From assembly GCA_003222755.1 (NCBI GenBank), contig QHXA01000061.1, positions 26,631 to 38,126 on the forward strand: a stretch of DNA of 11,496 nucleotides, read 5' to 3'. Positions 7,055-11,496 of the stretch are shown piece by piece; the first letter of the stretch is position 1, and every line of letters starts with the position of its first letter. Source of the DNA: Acidobacteriota bacterium (lineage in GTDB: Bacteria > Acidobacteriota > Terriglobia > 20CM-2-55-15). The notes beneath the pieces are model-generated. The model was given only the letters and a program-made list of their open reading frames with translations. It did no database searches and was not told where the DNA came from. Both the position numbers and the translations under genes were made by a program.

Positions 7055-7516
7055 TTATGCTTTTCCCGCGCGCAGCACAGCGCTCAGGATTCGAGTGTAC
7101 GTGCCGCACCGGCAGAGGTTCCCGCCCAATCCTTGTTTGACCTGCTCCGGAGTCGGGTTCGGGGTCCGCGTGAGAAGCGCCTTCGCGCTCATGATCATTC
7201 CATTCGTGCAATAGCCGCATTGAGCAGCTTGCTCGGTAATGAAGGCCGCTTGCAGCTTGTCCGGTCTTTCCGGCGTGCCCAGTCCTTCAAGCGTGGTGAC
7301 TGAGCGCCCGGCGACCTGCGACACCGGTGTGGAACACGATCGCGCAGCCCTACCATCGATAATTACAGTGCACGCTCCGCATTGTCCGAGGCCGCATCCG
7401 AATTTGACGGCATGCAGTCCCAGCGAATTGCGTAATACGTAGAGCAGAGGCTGCGCCGGATCCCACGAATCGGCACTCACGGCGCGCCCATTTACTCGAA
7501 AAGTGTATTTCGGCAT
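7055..7516 (-). CDS. 2Fe-2S subunit of the molybdenum hydroxylase (IorA/CoxS-like)
   Basis: 153 residues, normal for the family. The N-terminal plant-ferredoxin domain binds one cluster through C41, C46, C49 and C61 (C-G-L-G-Q-C-G-A-C...C). The C-terminal helical domain binds the second through C100, C103, C135 and C137 (C-G-Y-C...C-R-C). All eight ligands are present. It transfers electrons from the molybdenum site of the partner subunit to an outside acceptor. It has no signal peptide of its own and would be exported as a complex by the partner's Tat signal, as known for this enzyme class. An AAGGAG site lies before the ATG at 7516. It is the first gene of the run and lies 37 bp after clpS on the same strand, so read-through from clpS is possible. 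Confidence 0.95.
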   Translation of the reverse strand: MPKYTFRVNGRAVSADSWDPAQPLLYVLRNSLGLHAVKFGCGLGQCGACTVIIDGRAARSCSTPVSQVAGRSVTTLEGLGTPERPDKLQAAFITEQAAQCGYCTNGMIMSAKALLTRTPNPTPEQVKQGLGGNLCRCGTYTRILSAVLRAGKA

Positions 7517-7537
7517 TGGGGTCTCCTTCGATGGACA

Positions 7538-7555
7538 AGGATTATCTCAAATCCT
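7538..7555. other. Short inverted repeat at the clpS stop codon
   Basis: AGGATT-ATCTCA-AATCCT is a 6-bp perfect stem with a 6-nt loop, overlapping the clpS stop codon (7554-7556). No U-tract follows on the minus strand, so it is at best a weak attenuator between clpS and the oxidoreductase run. Confidence 0.3.
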
Positions 7556-7874
7556 ACAGTGCCGGTTCCACAAGCGCCGCAACTGAGCCGCGGCTATTGG
7601 GCATTCGCCAATCCGGCCCATACGCGTGTATTTGATCCCGCTTGCTTTCGGCTTCTTGGAGATTAGTAGTCAGGACAATGCTGCTGCCGGTCATGTCGGC
7701 TTCAAGGGTGTGCTCAAAAGCCTTCGCGTACGGCATGTTAAAAATGGACTGAAGCATCTCAGTAACGTAGTCGAACGTGTGCTCGTCATCGTTGAGGATG
7801 ATGACATGGTAAAGCTTGCTCAGCTCGTCTTTCGTCGTGTTTTCGGTGTCCGTGTCTAGCGTCGGTGCCGCCAT
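7554..7874 (-). CDS. clpS: ClpS adaptor of the ClpAP N-end rule pathway, His-to-Asp variant
   Basis: 106 residues. ClpS delivers proteins with destabilising N-terminal residues to ClpA(P). The core begins L-Y-H-V-I-I-L-N-D-D-E-H-T-F-D-Y-V (21-37), with N28 and D29 matching the E. coli residues N34 and D35 that hold the substrate's alpha-amino group. Counting without gaps, the third such residue, H66 in E. coli, falls on D60 (L-E-A-D-M-T-G). The C-terminus (A-Y-G-P-D, 84-88) resembles ClpS forms of other environmental phyla. No clpA is in the window. The ATG at 7874 has AAAGGA very close upstream and a TAAAAT -10-like hexamer at 7887-7882, so transcription would start almost at the ATG. The dehydrogenase gene is divergent, 23 bp away. 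Confidence 0.92.
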   Translation of the reverse strand: MAAPTLDTDTENTTKDELSKLYHVIILNDDEHTFDYVTEMLQSIFNMPYAKAFEHTLEADMTGSSIVLTTNLQEAESKRDQIHAYGPDWRMPNSRGSVAALVEPAL

Positions 7875-7897
7875 TTCCTTTATTTTACTCAGAGCGC
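7875..7897. promoter_or_regulatory. 23-bp divergent start region of clpS and the dehydrogenase gene
   Basis: Only 23 bp separate the two start codons. The AT-rich core gives TAAAAT on the minus strand (7887-7882, toward clpS) and TATTTT on the plus strand (7881-7886), both -10-like. Any -35 elements would have to lie inside the opposing coding sequences. Both are weak matches and the assignment is tentative. Confidence 0.35.
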
Positions 7898-8881
7898 ATG
7901 AACGTACTCATTTTCACGGTCTGGCCTGTGGCATTTTGGCAGACTCCGAAATCGCAAGTCGAACTTTTGCGCGAGCGATTTCCGGAAGTGAGTTTGACGC
8001 ACGCTTTGACGGATGCGGAAGCCGCCGTCGCGATTGAGACGGCGGATGTTGCGCTGGCGTCGCGCCTTTCGCCGGCGATGGTGGAGCGCGCCCAGCGCTT
8101 GCGGTGGGTCCACTCGACAGCCGCCGCTGTCGGCATTCTTCCGCTGCGCGAACTGGCGGAGCGCCGTATCTTGGTGACGAATTCTCGCGGAATCCAGGCA
8201 GTCCCGATCGCCGAGCACGTGATCGGCGGCCTTCTTGTTCTTTCCCGCCGGTTCAACCTCATGCTCGACGCGCAGCGCGAACGCCGCTGGATTCAAGATG
8301 AACTCACCCGTGACGCGTGGCCGTGGAGTCTGCGCGGCCGCAACATGACGATTCTCGGTCTGGGCACGATCGGACATGAGGTCGCGCGCCGCGCTCACGC
8401 ATTCGGCATGCGCGTGACCGGCATCCGCCGCCGTTTGGACCAGCCGGCGCCGGCGTTCGTCGATAGCATCGTTGGCCCCGAACGATTGGATGAAGCGCTA
8501 ACTGGATGCGACGTTCTGGTGATTTCGGCGCCGTCCCTTGCAGGAACCGACCGCCTGATCCGAGCAGAGCAAATTGCACTGCTGAATGCAGGCGCGATTG
8601 TCATTAATGTTGCGCGCGGAAAGATCATTGACGAACCCGCTCTTGTTGCTGCGCTTCAAGATGGCCGGCTCGGTGGCGCTGTGCTGGATGTGTTCGAACG
8701 CGAGCCCCTCGATCCCGCCAGTCCGCTCTGGGGCCTGCCGAACGTCGTCATCTCTCCGCACTCGGCCGGCGTGCGGCCGGATCATTGGGATGAGGTTATC
8801 AATCTGTTCACCGAGAACCTTCGCCGCTACCAATGCGGCGAGCCGTTGTTGAATATGGTCAACTGCGACGCCGGATATTAG
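7898..8881 (+). CDS. D-isomer-specific 2-hydroxyacid dehydrogenase
   Basis: 327 residues from the ATG at 7898. A GTG at 7865 would add 11 unlike residues and overlap clpS. The split N-terminal catalytic domain includes the substrate loop H-S-T-A-A-A-V-G (72-79) and T-N-S-R-G-I-Q-A-V-P-I-A-E-H (94-107). The Rossmann motif G-L-G-T-I-G is at 154-159. Catalytic residues are R240 (N-V-A-R-G-K), E269 (D-V-F-E-R-E-P) and H288 (S-P-H-S-A-G). The enzyme reduces a 2-ketoacid or oxidises the D-2-hydroxyacid with a nicotinamide cofactor. After the second beta strand the sequence is G-I-R-R-R (175-179) rather than an acidic residue, which suggests NADPH preference (inference). The class includes glyoxylate/hydroxypyruvate reductases, which would fit the isomerase at the window start, but the genes are 7 kb apart. 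Confidence 0.93.
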   Translation: MNVLIFTVWPVAFWQTPKSQVELLRERFPEVSLTHALTDAEAAVAIETADVALASRLSPAMVERAQRLRWVHSTAAAVGILPLRELAERRILVTNSRGIQAVPIAEHVIGGLLVLSRRFNLMLDAQRERRWIQDELTRDAWPWSLRGRNMTILGLGTIGHEVARRAHAFGMRVTGIRRRLDQPAPAFVDSIVGPERLDEALTGCDVLVISAPSLAGTDRLIRAEQIALLNAGAIVINVARGKIIDEPALVAALQDGRLGGAVLDVFEREPLDPASPLWGLPNVVISPHSAGVRPDHWDEVINLFTENLRRYQCGEPLLNMVNCDAGY

Positions 8882-8915
8882 AATCTTGCGTGAGAACAAT
8901 CCAGTGAGGTGACGA

Positions 8916-9164
8916 ATGCCAATCTACGAATACCAATGTCGAGCCTGCGGACATCAGTTCGAATACCTGGTGCTTCCGTCATCATCCGCGCCGGAATGCC
9001 CCTCTTGTCACGATCAAGATCTGCAAAAAATGATCTCACTGTGCGCTGTCAGCTCGGAAGGCACCAGGCAAGCGCATCTGAGTTCCGAACGCAAGAAATA
9101 CGGCAAAATCAATCGGGAAAAACAACACGAAGAACACAAGATGCTTCACGAGCACCACGATTAG
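8916..9164 (+). CDS. FmdB family zinc ribbon protein
   Basis: 82 residues. It starts M-P-I-Y-E-Y-Q-C, the typical opening of FmdB-type regulatory zinc ribbons, and has the zinc ligands C8/C11 (C-R-A-C) and C28/C31 (C-P-S-C). The tail (about 52-82) is charged and His-rich (H-E-E-H-K-M-L-H-E-H-H-D), and may bind metal or nucleic acid. The biological role of FmdB-type proteins is not settled; they were named from a formamidase/amidase gene region. A GAGGTG ribosome site lies 4 nt before the ATG. The gene follows the dehydrogenase by 34 bp in the same direction and may be co-transcribed with it. Confidence 0.9.
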   Translation: MPIYEYQCRACGHQFEYLVLPSSSAPECPSCHDQDLQKMISLCAVSSEGTRQAHLSSERKKYGKINREKQHEEHKMLHEHHD

Positions 9165-9209
9165 CGTCCGAAACGCCGCTGCGTGTACGCTGGATACGTC
9201 GGTCGGGCA

Positions 9210-9899
9210 TCAGGGGCGCAGCCCTTGTCCGGTAACAATCGCCAGCACAGTTGCAGCGCTTGACGGTGTGAATACCGCGCCGTCCAGTTCGTGAATGATG
9301 AAGAATCCATTCGGTTGGCGCTGCACCGAAATGTAGATATCACCGTGACACATTGAACTCGAATAACGCGCTGTGTTTACCCAGCAATGCTCGTTGATGA
9401 ACGTGTTTTGCGGGGCATCGAGAGCGTCGGTCGCGATCACTCGAGGATCCTTCCGGTCCTTATCCGCGTCCGCATAGAGTACCAGCGAATGTTTGTTCGG
9501 CCCGTTGGTTTCGTCGAGAAGCGTCCCCTCGATCACATAATGCTCTCCGACATGCCGTTCGGCTCCAGTTCCTGAGAAGTTCACTGAAGTTTTCAGAGGC
9601 AGTTCGGACACGCGGGAGATTCGGACATATATCTCCGCATTCCTCTTAGGGAGTATCATCTTTAGCTTCCGGTTATGACTGTCGGAGATATTCTCTGACC
9701 ACTGGGCGTCGCGGCGGGATGAGAGGCGTTGCCTGTAATCCTCAGTGCTGAGGCATTTGCTGTAGTCATCACTGCTCAGTGTGAAGTAGTTTTGGAGCGC
9801 TCTACACGTCGTCGTAATCAGGAGGTAATTTTCGTTATCGCATGCGGCGGTTAGAATAACGCCGAGCACGGTGACTGATGTGAGTTTCAACGCGCGCAT
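9210..9899 (-). CDS. Exported protein or lipoprotein of unknown function
   Basis: 229 residues from the ATG at 9899, preferred because AAGGA stands a few nt upstream and the hydrophobic signal begins at once. A TTG at 9926 would add 9 charged residues. The signal (about 6-19) ends in L-T-A-A-C with C20, a borderline lipobox, so the product may be lipid-anchored. The rest is polar, with Cys at 20, 32 and 49 and further Cys late in the chain (F-I-N-E-H-C-W, S-M-C-H-G), and strand-like stretches such as A-E-I-Y-V-R-I and H-Y-V-I-E-G-T. I recognise no family. Codon use appears more relaxed and AT-richer than neighbouring genes, so recent acquisition is possible. It converges with the FmdB gene, 45 bp apart, without a clear terminator. 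Confidence 0.7.
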   Translation of the reverse strand: MRALKLTSVTVLGVILTAACDNENYLLITTTCRALQNYFTLSSDDYSKCLSTEDYRQRLSSRRDAQWSENISDSHNRKLKMILPKRNAEIYVRISRVSELPLKTSVNFSGTGAERHVGEHYVIEGTLLDETNGPNKHSLVLYADADKDRKDPRVIATDALDAPQNTFINEHCWVNTARYSSSMCHGDIYISVQRQPNGFFIIHELDGAVFTPSSAATVLAIVTGQGLRP

Positions 9900-10224
9900 T
9901 GAGTCCTTCTTATTGCGTACCCGCAACCTTTATCTAAGGACAACGCTGGTTGAGAGTGTACATTGAGAAGGTTTTTATTCCGAGAGATGTGCATGAAAGC
10001 AGTATTCAAACGCGCGGTGCCTTATGCCGATCCGGCCGGTGGGCCCGACGCTAAGGGCGTGGGGGGACCGGCCGGTAGTCAAAAAGGCCGCGAAGTGGTG
10101 TACCGAAGCAATCCGGCCGGTGGGCCCGACGCTAAGAGCGTGGGAGGACCGGCCGGTAGTCAAAAAGGCCGCGAAGCGGTGTACTGAAGCAATCCGGCCG
10201 GTGGGCCCGACGCTAAGTAGAACG
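9900..10224. other. 325-bp gene-free region, promoter-like part and repeats
   Basis: This region separates divergent genes. The first half holds a candidate plus-strand promoter: TTGAGA (9950-9955), a 17-bp spacer and TTTTAT (9973-9978), with a weak -10. The second half is occupied by the 81-bp tandem repeats, which run to 7 bp before the start codon at 10225. Open frames cross the repeats in several phases, but these are by-products of a period divisible by three. Confidence 0.5.
10031..10217. repeat. Tandem 81-bp hairpin repeat, 2.3 copies
   Basis: Units start at 10031, 10112 and 10193 (T-CCGGCCGGTGGGCCC...). Two are full 81-bp units and the third is a 25-bp partial. The full copies differ at four positions, all transitions. 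Each full unit can form a hairpin: CCGGCCGGT pairs with ACCGGCCGG, CCC with GGG, and ACGCT with AGCGT around an AAG loop. A second small stem, CCGC-GAA-GCGG, follows. The two differences that fall in stems change Watson-Crick pairs into G-T wobble pairs and do not break them. There are no spacers and no associated cas genes. It is a REP-like or structured-RNA-type repeat located in the leader of the coiled-coil gene. Confidence 0.85.
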
Positions 10225-10503
10225 ATGCCTGAAAAATTCGACTGGAAAAAAATCGACGCTCAACTCGCTGAGTTGCGGGCGGAGATCAATGAACTAGTAA
10301 AAAAAGTGGAAACTGCTGTTGGCAAAGAGGCGGAAGCGCTGCGTCCGAAATTGAAAGCGGCGCAGCAACGGTTGCAGGAGTTAAAACAAACGAGCCTCGA
10401 AGCTTGGGGAGACTTGAAGCCCGGTCTTGGAAAGGCTTGGGAAGAGCTACACCAATCTCTGAATCAGGCCGCCTCGCGCTTCAAGACACGCCGTAAACAG
10501 TAA
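10225..10503 (+). CDS. Coiled-coil protein resembling the sll1863-type stress response family
   Basis: 92 residues, highly charged and almost wholly helical. Heptad-like repeats of Leu/Ala run from about 10 to 55 (I-D-A-Q-L-A-E-L-R-A-E-I-N-E-L). The C-terminal half contains E-A-W-G-D-L-K-P-G (59-67), K-A-W-E-E-L (70-75) and A-A-S-R-F (83-87), a pattern I recognise from small 'sll1863 family stress response' coiled-coil proteins. Their molecular role is unclear. No signal peptide or membrane span is present, so it is cytoplasmic. The ATG at 10225 was chosen because the conserved-looking protein begins there. An upstream in-frame extension to 10024 consists only of translated repeat DNA. The ribosome site is weak. 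It converges with the nitroreductase-family gene across 37 bp holding a short AGCCG-T-CGGCT palindrome. Confidence 0.75.
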   Translation: MPEKFDWKKIDAQLAELRAEINELVKKVETAVGKEAEALRPKLKAAQQRLQELKQTSLEAWGDLKPGLGKAWEELHQSLNQAASRFKTRRKQ

Positions 10504-10540
10504 CGGAACAGTTAGCCGTCGGCTTACCGAACGAGCGAGC

Positions 10541-10861
10541 TTAAGGCGCGGGCTGGATTTCGACCGGCAGACCTTCTCCCCATCCGTATTTGTCGCGTGC
10601 AAGTAGCCGAGCTTTCAAGTAAGCATCCCTGTCTTCATCCGCGTCGAGCACACGCGCGAGGCCATGCCACCTTTGCTCGCCGATTCGGACATCCACGCGA
10701 GGATTGCGCAGGATGTTCTGCACCCAGTGTGCCTCAAGGCCGTGCTCGGCCAGGATATATACGCGACCGCCGGATTCCACGAACCAGATTTCAATTTGCC
10801 GTTGCAGCCCGGTCTTGCGGCCGGTTGTGGTCAGGTAAAGGAATTGATTGTTGGCCTTCAT
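10541..10861 (-). CDS. Nitroreductase/quinone reductase family protein (DUF385, F420-type split barrel)
   Basis: 106 residues from the ATG at 10861. A GTG directly before it is possible, but GAGAGG stands better for the ATG. The sequence L-T-T-T-G-R-K-T-G (counting from this ATG, about 10-18), E-I-W-F-V-E (24-29), H-W-V-Q-N-I-L-R-N-P-R-V-D-V-R (about 45-59) matches the DUF385 family, whose known member Ddn of mycobacteria uses deazaflavin F420. It is shorter than Ddn and lacks its N-terminal part, as do many environmental relatives, so cofactor use is uncertain. The probable role is a flavin- or deazaflavin-dependent reduction. It lies 12 bp after the Rdx/SelW-like selenoprotein gene on the same strand, so the two are likely co-transcribed. 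Confidence 0.85.
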   Translation of the reverse strand: MKANNQFLYLTTTGRKTGLQRQIEIWFVESGGRVYILAEHGLEAHWVQNILRNPRVDVRIGEQRWHGLARVLDADEDRDAYLKARLLARDKYGWGEGLPVEIQPAP

Positions 10862-10873
10862 CACCTCTCAAAA

Positions 10874-11104
10874 CTAACCAAACGCGGACCGCACCGCTTC
10901 CAGCACCCTCTGATCGCTCGGAAATCGAACCCAACCCTTGCGGGCGACGAGTTTGTCATCGACCCACACGGTGAATTCTCCGTTTGCTCCAGCGACCGTT
11001 TCGACCTCGACTCCGAGTTCCTTCTTGAGCAACGCCGCTACACGAGCAGCGCGTGGGGGGTACGAAGCTCAAATCAGGCAGTGACGAATAACGACCTTTT
11101 TCAT
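10874..11104 (-). CDS. Rdx (SelW-like) family selenoprotein, in-frame TGA as selenocysteine
   Basis: Reading from the ATG at 11104 to the TAG at 10874-10876 gives 76 residues with one in-frame TGA (11069-11071), codon 12. The N-terminus reads M-K-K-V-V-I-R-H-C-L-I-U, so the TGA stands exactly where the SelT/SelW/SelH (Rdx) family has its C-x-x-C or C-x-x-U redox motif after the first beta strand. Family features continue beyond it: Y-P-P-R-A-A-R-V-A-A-L-L (15-26), V-A-G-A-N-G-E-F-T-V-W-V-D-D-K-L-V (37-53) and R-F-P-S-D (60-64). The protein is full length, and reading continues without another stop. Other genes here end in TGA, so the codon is not reassigned. Expected role: a cytoplasmic thioredoxin-like thiol/selenol oxidoreductase. 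It precedes the DUF385 gene by 12 bp. The alternative is a nonsense-mutated SelW-like gene. A standard reading splits the gene, so annotation would usually miss it. Confidence 0.8.
11032..11071 (-). promoter_or_regulatory. Putative bacterial SECIS element downstream of the UGA
   Basis: On the minus strand the TGA (11071-11069) is followed by a hairpin: ACGCGCT (11054-11048), an 8-nt loop GCTCGTGT (11047-11040), then AGCG-g-CGT (11039-11032). This makes 7 pairs with one bulged G. The loop starts 21 nt after the UGA and its first base is G. As I recall the published bacterial SECIS consensus, it asks for a short stem, an apical loop of 3-14 nt with a G in its first two positions, and a loop distance of roughly 16-37 nt; this hairpin meets all three. 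It would recruit SelB with Sec-tRNA. Energy was not calculated. Confidence 0.6.
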
Positions 11105-11139
11105 GGGACCAGTATACTGCCGGCTGAGTTGGGCTGAAT
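11105..11139 (-). promoter_or_regulatory. Putative promoter of the selenoprotein gene, leaderless
   Basis: TATACT on the minus strand (11116-11111) is a near-consensus -10 and lies only 6 nt before the ATG at 11104, so transcription should start at or next to the start codon. No Shine-Dalgarno is present. The -35 region (around 11134-11139, ATTCAG) is a poor match. The rest of the gap up to 11220 shows only a short direct repeat, TCGTGCCA, before the divergent gene. Confidence 0.45.
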
Positions 11140-11220
11140 CTTTGAACAGTCGGTTCGGGCACTTTCGTGCCATTGTCGTGCCAGTGTCCGCACTTCAGAA
11201 TCTGCCCAAGAGGCTAAGAC

Positions 11221-11460
11221 ATGACGCCCGACGAACGCTTCTCACGGATCGAGAAGACGATTGATGAGTTGACTGAAATTCAATCACAGCAAGCAACCGC
11301 GATCCGCGATTTGACAACCCTCAGCGGAACCATCTTGGGATCTCAAAAAAAATTCACGGCCCAGCTACAAAAGCTGCAGGAAGCGCAAAAGCACACGGAA
11401 GGAAAACTGAACGCATTGATCGATACTGTTGACCGCATCATTCGCAGGATTGGCCGCTGA
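11221..11460 (+). CDS. Small coiled-coil protein of unknown function
   Basis: 79 residues, starting M-T-P-D-E-R-F-S-R-I-E-K-T-I-D-E-L. The chain is predicted as one long amphipathic helix with heptad-like Ile/Leu spacing (about 8-75), rich in Gln, Lys and Thr, ending in a basic R-R-I-G-R. Similar short proteins beginning with M-T-x-x-E-R-x-x-R-I-E are common hypothetical proteins in Acidobacteriota; no function is known to me. There is no signal peptide or membrane span. AAGAGG (11208-11213) is the ribosome site, 7 nt before the ATG. It is divergent from the selenoprotein gene. The stop codon lies in the loop of a palindrome. Confidence 0.7.
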   Translation: MTPDERFSRIEKTIDELTEIQSQQATAIRDLTTLSGTILGSQKKFTAQLQKLQEAQKHTEGKLNALIDTVDRIIRRIGR

Positions 11461-11468
11461 AGCGGCCA
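11451..11468 (+). other. Perfect hairpin around the stop codon of the coiled-coil gene
   Basis: TGGCCGCT-GA-AGCGGCCA is a perfect 8-bp palindromic stem with a 2-nt centre, read structurally as 6 GC pairs closing a TGAA loop. The TGA stop is in the loop. No U-tract follows within 20 nt; only a short T run stands at the window end. It may be a weak terminator or an RNA-stabilising 3' end. The remaining bases to 11496 hold nothing else I can support. Confidence 0.45.
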
Positions 11469-11496
11469 GAAACGAACTCTCACTAAGTCCCCTTTT

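Noticed and set aside
7865..7897. GTG start for the 2-hydroxyacid dehydrogenase
   Set aside because: It adds residues that do not fit the family's opening strand and overlaps the clpS start.
9165..9209. Terminator between the FmdB gene and the convergent exported protein
   Set aside because: Only a 4-bp GCGT/ACGC stem is seen and there is no T-tract.
10031..10217. CRISPR array
   Set aside because: The units are contiguous and 81 bp long, with no variable spacers and no cas genes.
10024..10224. In-frame 5' extension of the coiled-coil gene with a 27-residue protein repeat
   Set aside because: It is translated repeat DNA. The 81-bp period is divisible by three, so several frames stay open on both strands, and the recognisable protein starts at 10225.
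11069..11071. TGA as general codon reassignment, or a simple nonsense mutation
   Set aside because: Reassignment is excluded because several genes here end in TGA (e.g. 2505-2507, 4937-4939, 11458-11460). A nonsense mutation is less likely because the codon is exactly at the C-x-x-U site and followed by a SECIS-like hairpin, but it is not excluded.
10956..11162. Minus-strand open frame of 68 codons over the selenoprotein gene
   Set aside because: It is in a different frame, lacks family features, and shadows the Rdx reading, which explains the segment far better.

Overview
The window looks like a soil-type Acidobacteriota chromosome (inference). The base composition is moderately high in GC. 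The M56 peptidase fused to TonB-type C-terminal domains with a BlaI repressor, the DUF6152 protein and the IorAB-like molybdenum hydroxylase are all common in that phylum. No rRNA or tRNA gene was found, so the assignment rests on gene content alone.

Layout. 1-753 (+) is the 3' part of a sugar phosphate isomerase/epimerase. It is separated from the next gene by a palindromic element of about 110 bp (759-869), which also supplies that gene's stop codon. 865-2894 (-) is a BlaI-type repressor and M56 metallopeptidase operon with two matching operator palindromes at its promoter. 3134-7516 (-) is a tight five-gene run: 2Fe-2S subunit, Tat-exported molybdopterin subunit, and three exported proteins including DUF6152. 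The spacings are 12-33 bp and most genes have strong Shine-Dalgarno (SD) sites. clpS (7554-7874, -) lies upstream of that run and is divergent, by only 23 bp, from a D-2-hydroxyacid dehydrogenase (7898-8881, +). An FmdB-type zinc ribbon (8916-9164, +) follows.

9210-9899 (-) is an unrecognised exported protein or lipoprotein. 10031-10217 holds 2.3 copies of an 81-bp tandem repeat with strong hairpin potential, directly in front of a coiled-coil stress-type protein (10225-10503, +). 10541-10861 (-) is a small DUF385/F420-type nitroreductase-family protein.

The most notable item is a gene that ordinary gene finding splits. At 10874-11104 (-) there is a complete 76-residue SelT/SelW/SelH (Rdx) family protein if an in-frame TGA (11069-11071) is read as selenocysteine, which gives the family's C-x-x-U redox motif. 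A hairpin with bacterial SECIS features begins 14 nt after the TGA, and a good -10 hexamer sits 6 nt before the ATG, suggesting a leaderless transcript. This gene lies 12 bp upstream of the nitroreductase-family gene and probably shares a transcript with it. A coiled-coil protein (11221-11460, +) is divergent from it.

How the parts may work together (inference): the minus-strand run 7516-3134 looks like a periplasmic oxidoreductase module. The BlaI/M56 pair is a self-contained signal-responsive repressor system. The selenoprotein/nitroreductase pair is a small thiol/flavin redox unit.
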